Below, in pieces: positions 47,392 to 60,897 of a stretch of 64,000 nt of DNA (position 1 is the first letter of the stretch; every line of letters begins with the position of its first letter). The position numbers and the translations under genes were made by a program. This DNA comes from Humulus lupulus. Taxonomy: Eukaryota > Streptophyta > Magnoliopsida > Rosales > Cannabaceae. The notes under the pieces were generated by a model. That model was not told the origin of the DNA, searched no databases, and worked only from the letters and a program-made list of their open reading frames with translations. The stretch spans positions 26,045,107-26,109,106 of the forward strand of contig NC_084802.1 of NCBI RefSeq assembly GCF_963169125.1. Reading direction: 5' to 3'.

Positions 47392-50100
47392 TGTAATGTC
47401 TCAAATTACCTAATAAGGCTTAGGGTCTTGATTAGGGAGCCAGGATGGAAAATTATAGAAATTATGTGCTTATGTGATATATTTGGGTGTTATTATATGA
47501 TTATGTGAGTTATATTATAATATGACTTGATATGCATGTTTATGTGTATTAAATATGCATGCGGGCCTATTTCTTATCAGAAGAGCAATTTTCATAACTT
47601 GGCCCATTATGGGTATATTTGGCATATCTGTGATATATGTGTGGGACCACATAATTATGTGGATATATTTGGGTTACTCGGCACGAGACAATCCTAGGGA
47701 GCAAGTTAGCAGGAAAGTCACAACGGGATCAATACTTTACTTGGGGTGAGTCAAGGGGTATTTTGGGTGTTTAGTACATTACTGGGATATTGGGTAATGG
47801 GAATGAATATTCGAGGATATATTGGGAGTTAGTAAGATTAGGAGGAAATTCTGGAGATTTTGACCATTTTACCTTTGGGGACGTTTTTGGTACCCCAAGC
47901 CTTGGGATTTATTTAAGGTTACTTGGGTTCGAAGTAACCTGGCAGAAATAGAAAACATGTTCAGTACTTTCGTTCTCTCTCTCTCGTTCTCTCATTTGGC
48001 GTTTGATAGTATTTTTGAAGGAAACTCGAGTTTTAGGACTCAAATTCAAGCAAGGTTAGAGTCATAACAATTCTAGGGAAGATTAAAAGCTTGATAGTTG
48101 GAGGATTTAACTGGAAAACAATTTAATAAGAGGTAATTAAGCTTTAAATTTTTTAGTTTTCGTTTCCTTAAGTTTCTTGAGTTTTGATTAAATTTTACAG
48201 TTTGGTGAGTTTTTGATCTATCGGAACTGCGGGTTTCGATGCTTGAGAGGTTCTAGGGATGTTGTGAGATTGAATGGGGGGTTTGGTACGAATTTGGGGT
48301 GAGTTTTGGGAGAATTTAGAGCTGTGAAATATGGGTTCGCGGGGTCGCACCACGACCCTGTTCTTGGGGCGTCGCGGCCCTCCTGAACCCAGAGGTAAGG
48401 GGTCGTTTACTGATGCGAGGTCACGCTACAGAGCGTGTTCAATGAGAGGAGAGGCTGGGGCCTCTGACTTGGGCGGGCCACGGCTCAGATGCTTGGGGTA
48501 GCGGTGCTTAAGGGGTTTTGGGCCTTGGGGAGGTTTTCAGTGCGGAAACTCAAACCTAAGGGCTCGGGATCGATCCTACTACCTGGTTTAGTAGGATTCG
48601 ACGTCCTAGAGGCTAGGACTCGGTCCGGAAGCCTTTATTTACTCGTTATTGACGGGATTATATACTTGGTTGTGACTAGGTTATCGCTAGGGGCTCAGGA
48701 TCAGGATCGTGCTCGATGGTCGTTCTTATTTTACTTTACACTCAGACCTGAGGTAAGAAAACTGCACCCAATATGCGATGTACATGATTAGGGTATGGCT
48801 CGAATTTTGAATACAATTTGATTAGTTCTTGGCCCTTGTAAATGCGCATGATTATGATTAAGCTTGTGAATTATTTATTAAGCAAGTTGAATGCTCTGTA
48901 TATGGATATTTGATATATGATGAATGCCCGTTAGCATTATATAATTGTGAAAGGCTTAACTTATGAGTCAAGGACGGCAATAGCGCTGAGTGCTGGTAAA
49001 AAAACATTGGCTTATGAGTCAAGGACAGAAATAGCGCTGAGCACTGGTCGAAAAGCATTGACTTAGGGCACTCCCAATGGATGAGCTAAAATGTGTTATT
49101 CTTTATAATATAGAGAAAAAATGGTTAAGTAGTCTTCCAATGGGTGATGTAAAGTTATATTTTTTTATCTAAATGAATAATATTTCTCTATATGTAGTGA
49201 AACACTATTCATCAAGTTATAAATATTTTATTATTTTTTTTATAAACTTTTGTATATATATGAGTATGATACTATTAAATTTAATTATTTTATTTCTTAA
49301 AATGAATAAAATATTTTTAAAAATATAATATATAAATGATGTAGAGAAAAAATAGAGAAGCAGATGTATGGTATAATATAAAAGTTTGAGGTAAATTATA
49401 AAAATGTATATTTTGTAATACACTTTCTCTATAATATTTAGCTAAAACTCATAAAAACATCTTTCATCAGCTCATTTATACATATATTTATAATAGATGT
49501 GCACAAACTTCAATTAATCAATATCTAAGTTTACATAACATTTACATATCCTTTATATAATATTTTAATATTATTATTTTTCTCTTTCTCTCTCCATTTA
49601 GTATATATTTATTATTTCTTTTTTATTTTTCAATTATTTTATTTTACTTTAAGTAATAAAATATGTTTAAAGATATAATATTTAAATGATGTAGAGAAAT
49701 ATATAGAGAAGCTGATATATGGTATAATGTAAAATTTAGAGGTAAAATAAAAAAATGTGTGTTTTGATGAGGTATTTTAAATGATGGAGTAGAGTACACA
49801 TTGGGAGTGCTCTTATGAGTCAAGGGCAGCAATAGTGCGTCGAGCGCTAGTCATTTTGGTTAGATCTAATCAGGAGCGCATTATACGCTTGTCCGACCCA
49901 ATGGTCGTGGAAAATTCAACGCCAGGTATGCTGGGCTAGCTCTAAGACTGGTTATACAGAGGATAGGGCAATGGGTCCCGGGGTAACTTATTAGTCTCAT
50001 ATCCTAGGGCATTGGACCTCAGTCTAACTTATTAGTTAACTAATTATGACAACCGGCCCCATATGAACCTACATTTCGAAGTTGTTTATTTATTCTCAAA
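47392..50100 (+). repeat. 3' LTR of the Tekay-like element, right end unclear
   Basis: A polypurine tract (TAAGGGGGGGATAG, about 47377-47390) is followed by TGTAATGTC at 47392. The LTR has a CT-rich leader-like stretch near 47967-47996 and the GC patch near 48376. It also has a twice-repeated passage (GCGCTGAG with 'cttatgagtcaaggac' near 48959 and 49013). A MITE lies at 49066-49812. No clean TACA terminus is seen; LTR-like sequence fades out between about 50060 and 50130. No gene. Confidence 0.65.
49066..49812. mobile_element. Tourist/Harbinger-type MITE with TTA duplication and internal repeat
   Basis: The ends GGGCACTCCCAATG and CATTGGGAGTGCTC are inverted with one mismatch, flanked by TTA (49063-49065 and 49813-49815). 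A segment of about 105 bp (near 49305-49410, 'aatgatgtagagaaa') is repeated near 49665-49770, and an inverted piece near 49430-49480 resembles the left end. It may therefore be two merged copies. Excision restores the flanking LTR repeat. Confidence 0.88.
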
Positions 50101-51039
50101 ATTTAGGTGTAACATAAATAAAATCATTCTATCATAATAATCTAAGTTTAGCCGCAAAAACAAATTCTAATTAAAGAATCAACATTAGTCCCAATCCCAA
50201 AACATACCACTTATTTACTTTTGCTGAGCCAATGATTCTGATCAATGATAGATTTGCATGCTTAAAATGAGTAAATAAATAAATATTACTTTGGAACACC
50301 CCTAACTACTATATAATTCTAAAAACAAATTAAAAAGCCTTAAAACTTGTTTTGAACAATGTTAACAGCTTAAGTTAATTAGTGAGAAGCTCATCCCTAA
50401 ACTATAGCAATTCACAATGTTCACCTTTGAAAGGTATGATAGAATTGGATTGGATTGTATAAATTTCATCATGTGATTTGGTTAAGTAATTAGAAAGTAT
50501 TTTTAAAATATAAATCTAACAACCTAATCAATCTCTTTATTGTAAGCTAATTTAATGACATTGAGAAATTCCCAATGCTCATATATATTAATGATAATTC
50601 AAATAATTATATTTTTTAACGAATTTATTTTTTTCAGTTGAAAAATGAATACAACTCATTCATTTATATATATTAGTTGCAAGCAACATGTAACCCACGT
50701 AGTTATGTTTAGAAATTTTATTAATTTTTTATGATTTTCATATAAATTTAGATATATAAATAATATTATATATAAAAAAAATGGCATAAATATATTAAAA
50801 TAAAATTAAACCAAAGTATTGTTTATGATTTAAAAAATAATAATTTGATAACATTTTAGATCACAAACAATCATATTTAAGGTACAAAATATTCATGATA
50901 TTATCCAAGTCACACCTCAATTATTGAGTAAGAAACTTATTTATTATTGATAGAAGAGAAATGTTATTCTAATTTCTTAAGTAGTGACACAATTATACTA
51001 TTTGTACACACACGACACTTACATATAATGTATTTATAA

Positions 51040-51425
51040 GACCATCTCCAATGGATGGTGTATATTTTGTGCCAATTTGATTCAAAATATGTGTCAATGC
51101 TATATTTTGCCTACTTTTTTCCTTTGTACTCTAATGTATAACGTGCAAACTAGCTAAAACAAATCAATATAGCTATTAATGCTTATTGAAAATATACAAA
51201 ACAATTAATTTTTTTATTAAATGATAAATTAAAAATTAAAACTTTTTTTCAATTAATAAATCGTATTAATGAGTAGCAAATGAGTAATTAACAAATTTGA
51301 TATTTACTGTGGGCCAAATTTTGCTCATGCTATATTTTGTGCCAAATTTGGTACAACTTTTAGCATGTGCCAAATTTGGCACATATTTTAGACCACCATT
51401 GGAATTCTATTTTATGAAGATGGTC
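51040..51425. mobile_element. Tourist-like MITE with TAA duplication
   Basis: Starts GACCATCTCCAATGG and ends GAAGATGGTC, with TAA on both sides (51037-51039 and 51426-51428). Inner sequence near both ends has 'atattttgtgccaa'-type inverted similarity. Non-coding, 386 bp. Confidence 0.7.
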
Positions 51426-51509
51426 TAAAAAATAGTTATACACCACTTTTATAGCAAACCACAGGAGATGCTCTAATATTTGTTGTCATTTAATATGAAT
51501 ATATATTTA

Positions 51510-51870
51510 TTTAAATTATATATATATATATTAAGATTATGTATTATACATTATTATAATAATAATATTTTATAACATTTGAATTTATATTAATATAATT
51601 ATCAAATAGTTTTGTATTAAATATTATTATAATAATGATATTTTATAATATTTGAATTTATATTAATATAATTACTAAATATTTATTCTACCAAAATTGT
51701 ATAAAAATTAAGATTATAAAGTATATTTTATTATTATAATACTTTATAACATTTAAATTTATATTAATATAATTATTAAATTATTAGTCTTGTATTATAT
51801 ATTATAATAATGATATTTTATAATATTTGAATTCATATTAATATAATTATTAAGTATTTATTTTTAATTG
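51510..51870. repeat. AT-only minisatellite, about four units
   Basis: Units of roughly 75-100 bp containing GAATTTATATTAATATAATT recur near 51580, 51653, 51755 and 51828, each preceded by a run of 'ataatgatattttataa'. Almost no G or C. Confidence 0.75.
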
Positions 51871-51966
51871 ATTTTAAAAATATATTTCGTTAAATATTTA
51901 AAATATTCCATTAAAGTTAACAATAAAACCATTAAAACAAAAAAAAATCTTTAAATACACACTTTT

Positions 51967-52155
51967 TAGGGGTGCTCATATAAACTGCATATTGCGATTT
52001 TGAACTCAAACCGCATTGCACCAAACCACTAAAAACCGTAACCGGTGAAACCGTGTTTGATAATTTGGTTTAATCGAACCGCTCAATTTTAAATGATTCA
52101 GTCACGGTTTCTAATTCTCCAAAATCAATTAAACCAGACCGGATCGTAATTTTTT
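51967..52155. mobile_element. Possible hAT-type MITE end
   Basis: TAGGGGTGCTCA resembles the terminus of the MITE at 36798, and the interior has the same 'aaccgc' and 'accgtaaccgg' character. No matching right end or duplication was found, so it is truncated or misassigned. Confidence 0.4.
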
Positions 52156-52231
52156 CTAAAAAATTATTTTCTAGAAATGAGTGCAAGGGTTTGAATCCTT
52201 TAAGCCTGCGCAACCATCCAAACTAAGCAAT

Positions 52232-52358
52232 TTGAATATTAAGAATATGATTTTATTAATATTTAATACATGCACAAGTTTCCAAAACTAAAAAAATTTA
52301 AATATTAAGAATATATTTTTATTAATATTTAATACATGCACAAGTTTCCAAAACTAAA
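52232..52358. repeat. 66-bp tandem duplication
   Basis: Two direct copies of a unit containing AATACATGCACAAGTTTCC (near 52264 and 52330), differing at a few positions. Confidence 0.85.
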
Positions 52359-53563
52359 GAGAGATAATTGTAAAATCTCGCATTGTTTAGAAAGTAAACA
52401 TTTCTTTTTCCCTCTTCTATAAAATGATTAATGGATGTACCCGTCAATTTTTGTTAATAGTATGATTTTATCCCCTAATTTTTTACATAGTATAGCTATT
52501 TTTTTTACCAAAATAATTATGTATTACAAGATTTATTATATGACTATTTGCATACAATTATCAACCCATTACACAAGACAATACTTTTAATATAATTTTT
52601 TTCTTAGTATTAATGCCTTTGTCCGTAGCCCTTCTTGCACCAGCTCATAAAAAAAATCATGCTGCCAAAATATTAAATTGTAATATTTTGGTAATATATA
52701 TATGTTAATTATATGTTTAGTATTAGATATAAAGAACATATTATTTTAATAAAAATTGTATTTAAAAAAATTAGAAATCGTAAAAAAGTTTAAAAAACAC
52801 GAAGAAGAAAAAAAAAATCATTTTTAAAATACTCTCAAAAAATTAATGTGTCCCTACTTAAATTAGTAAGTTTTAACCATACCCTTACTTAGTCCAATCT
52901 TTTTACTGAGGTAAGAGTTTTATATATTTATTTACATTTCTTCCTAGAAGTTACTATGAAGGAGAAATTTTTGTTTGAGACAGAATAATCCAAGTTTAGC
53001 CACCAAAACAAATTCTCTCTGTCAATATCAGTCCGAACCAAAGCATACGACTTGGCTGAGGAAAAGACTATTTTATTCTCTACTTTGGACTCATTTGATT
53101 TAATTTGGAACATCACACTTTAATACTCATTATAAATATAATACTAAAAAACACTAGAAACCTGTAAATTACATTCAGAGCCAAATAATAGAAAAAAAAC
53201 ATGAAATGTCTAAGGAAATAAGTATTTCTTGCAGATCCCAACCTCCAAGCAATAATATTACAATTTTACTAGCGTTCTCGGTCTTTTTTTTCAAAATAAT
53301 GAACAAAACTTTGTTAAGATCACTCACCAAAAGGAAAAGCAGACTACATAAATTGGATGCTTAATTGAACCTTTTCATAAATTTTTCAGTAAAGATTTTT
53401 GGAAGAAAAAATATTTTAAAAACATTGAGAGGGATAACCCCATTATATAAATTACCTCTCTCCCGAGCCCACCAACAAAAATATTTATGCAAATTAATAA
53501 AGTACTCTAACAGCTTTTTCTACCAAAAGATTACAATGAGCATCATCATCATCATCGCTATCC

Positions 53564-56500
53564 CTAAATGAATTTCTCTAGTATTCTTGACTTTAGGGGT
53601 TCCGGAGGCCGGAATGATTCCAAACGCATGTTAGAGCTCTCAATAATCTCCTTGAAAACACTGTCTCCTTTGTCAGATCTAATAATCTCCAATGTGTTTC
53701 CAAGAACATCGCCTGCAAGCCCTGCATCTACAAGACTGCCGGGCTCCTCACCACCATCACGTATTAACTTACCAATCTCACCCAAAGAAGCCACATTCTC
53801 CGTGATAACTTTGGCAAAGATTCGACCAAGATACTCTGGTGCTTTTGGGGCATCAGTTACGGTATCCTCAAAATTTGACAGAACCGATTCAAACCTGCCC
53901 AGAAGGAAGGTTAGTGACAGAATGGCATCAAGTTTCCATCAATACATGAGATTAAAAAAATGCATACCCTTTAAAGAGCTGTGACTGACTCAAAGTATCA
54001 CCGTGAGACTTTCTAAGACTAACAAGAAGTTTCGCCAAAAGTTCTCTTTGTAAGTCCTTCTCCTCAAAAGAGTCTGTGACCCATAAAGATATCATTGTCG
54101 CATGGAAGCTTGGGGAGTTCAACTCTTTAATGCATTGGGCAACTTCTTTCTCATCGCTAGCACTGTAGGAACCAAGAAACTTGTCAAAATATTAACTAAG
54201 AAAATAAAAATGACCGAGTAGAGTAACTGTTGATATAATAGTTATTTAGGTGTACCCTTTACTATAAATGTAACACAAACAAATGAGCAACACTCAAAAC
54301 AGTATTATTAATTAATAACATAACTGAGGACAAAATAAAGCTTTATCTTTTAATACATAGCCAGACATGTCCCCACAGGAATTAATTAAACACTTGACAG
54401 CCAGACATTCAATGTATGTTTATGTAAGTTCTCCAATGACTAGGCTAGCACTAGAGAGGACAGAAATATATATTATGGCTTTAGCCCCAGATATCTTTTA
54501 ACCAATTGTTTTGCTTGGGTAGTAGCATTAGTTTCAGTGCCACACCAGTTAATATTGGATCATATCAATTTGCAAGTTTTCAAAACCTGTTTTCACTATT
54601 ATCAAACCGTTGGCAGAAGGTATGCAGGCTATTCTAGTTAATAATAGTCACGATGAACTAGTACAAAAAAAAAAAAGTTACAAGCACACACAAAAAATGA
54701 TTCTGTTGGCACATTCAATTAGCTGTTGATTATACTGAAATACAGAAAATAATAAACACAAGACAAGAAACATGCATAGCTGATAAGCAAACCTGTAAAA
54801 TTCTTTAATAGCTGTCCTTGACTTCTCGCGCAGATGTTCTTCAGGCAGCGTCTTCTCTGTGGGATTACTCTGGGTGGGAGTTGTTGCCTGCCCACGTGTA
54901 GGTGGCGAATTTGGAACAGACCTATCAAAAGCATCTGTATTTCTGAGGTCTCTACCACCATAATTAATATTTCGCTCTTGCGCACTTGACTGATCATAAG
55001 CAGATTGGCCTGAAAATCTATCTGGGATAAATCTTGAAGTGTGGTCACTACTAGGACTGTAACCCCGGTCCGAGACAGAACCATAACCATTTATACCTGC
55101 AGCCATTCTTCTAGAGTCTCCACTGTTCGGTGCAACATCAGCCATTGATGCAGATGACATAGAAGGCGGTCCTCTAATGGACATTCCTCTTGCTAGACCA
55201 CCTTGGGGACCCAAGGTAATAGCTTCATCACTAATAGTTCTTTGAGTTAAGGGAACAGACAAGGTCCTGCCCTCAAAAGACGGTCTCTCATCTGCTCGAA
55301 CATCCTGACTGTTGCCAAAACTACGAACCTGGCCAGGCATTGGGCGGAAGCTACTAATCTGAGAGCTTGGAGAAGATAGCATAGATGACCCTCTTGCACC
55401 ATAATCTATATTAGGCCCCCTTCTTGGTGTACTAATGCTTGCACCACGACTGAGCCTACTTGTTTGTGCCTGTCGTTCTTGAGCAGCATCTCTGTGCACT
55501 TCCTCAATCTTCTTTGGCCCTTCAACTTTCCTCCTTTGCTGCCATTTATTCTTTCTAAGATCAATTGCATCCTTCAACATGAATCTAACCCTAGATGATA
55601 GTTTCATATTATTTGATAAAGTTTTCATCCAATCAAAATACGCATCAATATGCTCCTTGGCTTTTGGATGGTCAATGATCTCCCCAATTGTGCTCATCAG
55701 CTTACATAAAGCTTCAACATCTTCCTCATCAGGAGTCTGATGTTGACCCAACAGTTTTTTAATGCACTCGTGCATTATTCTTTCTGTCAACATTTTCTTC
55801 TTGTACAACTCCCCAATCAACCTAATATTACCCAACATCCGTCTCCTTGCCTTGATCCTCTTCTCTTCTCTTTCCTCTTCAGATTGTTTTTCCTCGCCCT
55901 CCTCATCAGCTTTGTTGGCTTCCTCTTGCTCTCTTTCTCCTCTCTCAAATTCCTCCTGGCACTTATTGAGAAGTAATCTCTTAAAAGTTATCTTCTCATT
56001 ATCTTCACTAAAATCAGGCAACTCTCCAGAAAGGTGAAAGCAAAAGTTAGCATACATCTCACAGAAAGTAGGCTCCATAAGAGCTTTGTCAAAGATCTGT
56101 GCAATAACACCACGAAGTGTGCCAGCATTATCAATATTAACAGCTTTTACTTGCTCAAACAGCTTGTCAAAATTCTGGGGAGTTAACTTGTTTAATATAC
56201 CCTTCAACTGCCTTTGCTTGGCCTGCTCTTCATCTGTAACCTTGCCCACTTCATACTTCTTCTCAGTTTTGTGCATCATCAGTAACTGAGTTTGTGGAGA
56301 AGGAATTAAACCCCTCTGATGGAAATTGGTGGATCGCTGCCACCTTTCAGAATCAGGACTGTTTCTTTGCATTGGCCCCTGAGGCCCTAAAGACTGCATA
56401 GGACCAGAAAGGATCCCTCCTATTGGTACAAACTGAACAGGTGTCTGCCCACCTCTTGGATTCCTCAAAACACCATAATTCGCCACCTGACCTGGTCCCG

Positions 56501-59500
56501 GACGAAAACCAGCATTAGGTACGAAACCTATGTCCAAGCGCAAATCGCGTCCAGCCCCATAAGGACTTGGCACTTTACTCCATCGGTCATCCTCCATCAT
56601 TCCACTTCCACGGCGTTCTAGTCGAGGTGCACCAGGCCTATCAACAATTCTTCCTGGACTAGGAAGCGAATTGCGTTCAAGATGAGACGCAACATTACTC
56701 AGTAGTAAATCTGATATATCAGCTGTAATTTCAAAATTCTTTGGAACATCAGTAAACTGGTCACGAAATTTTAAGAGAAAATCTCTGGAATACTTTTTTA
56801 ATGTATTTTTGTTATCATCATTGTCAAGCCGTGCATGTTCACCATTATCCACAGTTTCCAACTTTGGTTTAGAAACGTCAGCAGCATCTTCCCAGTCATC
56901 AGGCTCAGATTTAGCCCCTGTATCTTTTTCAACAAGAGCAACATCTTCAACAGGTACATCAACAGTAACCTGATTAGAATTTGTCCTGCTAGAAGTGCCC
57001 TCAGAATCCACAACACTTTCCTTCTTTTCTTCAGGGCCCTTGTACGCCATATAAAGATCAGATGTTGTCCCAGCAGCATCTGCCTTCTGAAGTAATTCTT
57101 TTCGTTTCTTCTTCCCTTTGGCAAGAGTACTCTTTGTCCTACTCAATTCTGAAGCGGGCCTATCTTTACAAGCTCCTGGAACTGAAACCTCAGCACCACT
57201 GAGGTTTTCCACGCTTCCCCCACCAACACTCTCCATACTTCCACCTTCATGTTTTGCAGGCTCAATAACCTGAGCCTGGGACTGCTCCACTCCTCCAGAA
57301 TTTGGTAAAGAAACTTCATTATTACTGATGCTGTCACCTCTACTAGAAGAGGTATCAACATTAGATGAAATCTCAGAAGAACTTTCAACAACTTTATTAC
57401 CGACCATGTCATATTCTGTGCAAGGACTCCCTGGTCCATCCATCAAAACTCCAGTAGTTTCTGATGGTGATATATCAATGCTTTTAGCAGTTTCTTCTGG
57501 TTCAAACACCTGCCGACCTTGTTTAACAGGCTCCACAGACAATGTTTTTTCTGCTTTTTCTTCCTTGCTAATAAGAGAGCCTGATTTATCAACAGCAGTC
57601 TCTGTACCAGAAATTTCAGATGAAATACTTGAACTGCTTTCTATAATCCTCTCAGCCTTTGGTACAGAAGCATCAGTAGTGTCAGCCCTGGGAGTTGACA
57701 GAGATTCCTCAGTTGATTCTGAAACGTCTTTGTTACTCACCAGAGATGTAAGAGTTGGACTAGACTCCATTATTTCTGATGCACCACTTTCCAATGAAAG
57801 ACAAAGTTCTGAAGTCTGAGAAGGCAAGCTTGACACAGAAATAGATTGTCCACCAACCTATTATTTAAGAGTAAATCCATGCCAATAAAAAATAACAGAC
57901 CGCAATTTAGAATTTTAAAACAAATTATAATTCTTGTGAGTGGAAAACAGAAGCAAAAGAGATATAAAAAGAAAGAAGGTGGATCAATATAAATAAAATA
58001 AACATCTGACAACTATACCTGTGACTGAGAAAATCCTGTTCTCAACTGTTTCTTCTCCTGTTCTATAGCTGCATCAGGCTCAACTGGTACAGAAGAGTTG
58101 TCCTGGGGTCCAACAATAACAGCAGCAGGTGTAGCAGTAGATGAATCAGCCACCACTGCAGCTTTAGAAACAATTGAGTCACTGCCAGCTTTTGATTGTC
58201 GTAAAGATCTATCTGTAGAAATCTCAGAATCTCTGAGAGACTGAGAACTGCTCACTTCCGCAGACAACCTTACAGGCTTGGGCATTTCAGATTTTTCAAC
58301 GGTGGTTGAATTAATTGACACTGCCTCTACCTTCTCTCCAACAGATCCAGCACTGGGTCTAACTATCACATGTGTTGTTCCTGATGGCACAGATGAGATG
58401 AAGTTGTGTGCATCACGTGTATGTTCCAGGTTTGCTGGTTCCAAAACTCCATGCATATGGGTACCAGATTTATTAACAGATAGTGCTGGTGGATTCATAA
58501 TAGTTACACCCTGGGGAGCCTGGCTACCTGGATAGTTAAATCTTGGTGCCTGAGAACTAGGTGGGATCTGGCCACTTGTTAAAGGATGAGAGCTTTGAGT
58601 TGAAAAATAATTATAGGAGGTTGGGTAATAATTGATGGTATGAGAGCCTGGAAAGGTTTGAACCGGCTGAGATTGAGGCGGAACATTAGGATGAGACCTA
58701 GGGCCAGATGATCCACTATCTAAAAATCCATCCGACCGTTTGTCAAACCTAACCTCTTCATGTGTCTTTGGGTTAGTAATCTTGACAGTAGTTTTACGAG
58801 GAGCACTATATTTTCCTCCAGGCTGAGGAGAGTATTGCTGAGCAATCATGCCTATGTTGCTCAACTGTGGTGGCATCTGAGCCATTTGAGATGTGAAACT
58901 CAGGTTCTGTCCTTGATGCATCATTCCCTGATGTTGCATTGGGTGTGCTTGTAGACCAGGTACAAACATAGGCGGTGGCTGTACTGGAGGGGCATTTCCC
59001 ATTTGTAATGGCAAAGGCATTGGCATTTGAAGAGAATTGGCTGGCACACCCTGAGATTGAATCGGTTGGTTGGGTCCACCAAATTGCATTGGAACTTGGG
59101 GTTGATGGAATGGAATTGACATAGAAATGCCAGTCATTGGAAGACCAGAGGGTTTATGAGTTTGACTTGCAGGAGGTGCTGGAGAGACTTGCACATCCTT
59201 TTTAACCTTAGGCAATGAATGTGCCTCATGTGTATTGAGCTGATCAACAGAAACAGGATCCTTCCTAGGCAACTGCTGCTTAGGAACATTTGGAGTAGGC
59301 AATGAAGGCACAACAACAGAATTATGACGTGCCTGCAAGCATAAATATCATATAACCACTTTAGCTAATATGTAAAGGGTAAAAAAGCAATATGATCGGC
59401 AAATAATCTACTACAAAGTGATCCATGTAAATATGTGACTTCTGAAACCGAGAGAGAGAGAGATATATAATTTTGGTCAAAAAATTCGAGAGACACTACT

Positions 59501-60897
59501 AGGGAAGAGAAATTCAAAGAAAGGTAAAAGCCAACTTAATTTCTATGCAATTTAAATATTCTTCCATGTCGTGTGCATCAGTGCATCAGAACTGAAAAGG
59601 CTTCCTCTTATTAAATAAAAAGCCACATGAGTGAAAAAGGAAACAAGCATACCTGGTCACGTTTCTGCTCATCCAAATTCGGGGGAGCGGAGCTTGTACG
59701 AGCAGGAATCTACAAAAAAACAAAACAGATACAAAACCCTCCCATTCTTTAATCTTAACAATGTAAGAAAGTTTGTGTAGTGCAGAATTATTATCTTCCA
59801 AACTAAGGGTACAAAGAGTTAAGCAATACCTGCATTCCATTCATGAAACCCGGACTTATCGAACCAAATTGGAACGTTACAGCCTTTGATCCATCATCTG
59901 GAGCTGCACCATTAGAAAACAAATTAATAAAAAATTATTCATTTGCATTCATCAAATTCTATGAATTTTAAAGAATATATCTATGCATAGGCTTATTCAA
60001 TAAGTCAAAAACTAAATGAATACCCTCACACACTACACCACCATTAAAACACAATGATTACTTCCCCCAACAAGTGTTATGACAAGAAAAAGAGTCAAAA
60101 ACTACCATCATTTATTGAATCGACAACCTTCAAACTCACCTTTTGTCGGAGTAGTGGTGGCTGTACTCTCACAGGTCACCGTGGCATGTTGTGAAGTTGG
60201 TGCCTTCGGAACTCGAAAGTTTCTTTGAGATGCCGAAGTTTCAGCTTGCTTAGCAGCTGGGACATTAACCGGTGCATCAGATGCTCCTAAAACAATAATT
60301 GAAAATTTCCATAAGGGGGGAAATCTAGAAAAAACGAGCATGAGAGCCAAGATATAACAAATTCATTCTCCACCATACAAAGGTTATTGCTTTTATGAAG
60401 TTAATAAAAGTGATTCTATTCACTGAAAACACACACATACATACCGTGTAGTGGGGGCTGTACATGGGCACCATTTTGCACTCCACGAAGTGTTGAAAAA
60501 TTACTATCAGAAGTATTTACATTCGGTACATTTGCCCTAGGTTGCGCTCCTTGTGCATTGTGATAAGACTTCTTGCTGAAAAGAATCCAAATTTATACCG
60601 AAATCTAAATAAGCAAGCATCAATATCAATATTAAAAAAAAACTGGTTCATAGTTAACAGAATTCCAATTCCCAAAACCAATCAAAGCAAAAAAGAAAAA
60701 ACAATCAGAATCAGCAAAACCCTAAGCGAGAAAGAAAGAAAAACTTACCCACGACTTATTAACGGTGAAGGGGCGGTCCCGCCGCTTCCCCTACCGTAAG
60801 CGCCTGAGGGTCCCCGCAGGTGAGTGGAGCTCTGGGGTCGCCCGGGTTTCCGATTATAGTTCTCGCTCTTATCCGGCTTTGTTTGATTGAAGGACAT
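53564..60897 (-). CDS. eIF4G: Eukaryotic translation initiation factor 4G (full length, nine coding exons)
   Basis: Exons in coding order: 60897-60749, 60575-60445, 60286-60140, 59903-59830, 59709-59653, 59332-58019, 57857-54793, 54162-53968, 53894-53564. All introns have GT..AG ends and the phases join without a break, giving 1,820 codons, normal for plant eIF4G. Start MSFNQTKPDKS is typical. Seen in order: FQFGSISPGFMNGMQ (exon 4), a long Pro/Gln/Ser-rich region, the eIF4E-binding motif YSRDFLL at residues 980-986 (56792), MIF4G at about 1175-1395, a Ser/Gly-rich linker, and MA3 in the last two exons (WVTDSFEEKDL, RILEKFI end). It scaffolds eIF4E, eIF4A and eIF3 on capped mRNA in the cytoplasm. 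Plant eIF4G is also a known susceptibility factor for several RNA viruses. No damage seen. Confidence 0.96.

Larger units (their letters stand above)
50140..53133. other. AT-rich intergenic DNA between the TE island and eIF4G
   Basis: No gene is visible. 50140-50340 resembles 52985-53160: both have an 'aagtttagcc' stretch followed by 'caaaacaaattct', then a similar order of short matches. The region holds a Tourist MITE, an AT minisatellite, an hAT-like end and a short tandem duplication, listed separately. The remaining sequence is AT-rich and featureless. Confidence 0.6.

Noticed and set aside
55740..56037. Plus-strand frames rich in Leu/Ser/Phe opposite eIF4G and its copies (also near 6631, 10543)
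   Set aside because: Reverse complement of the conserved Glu/Lys-rich MIF4G helix; recurs only because the real domain does.
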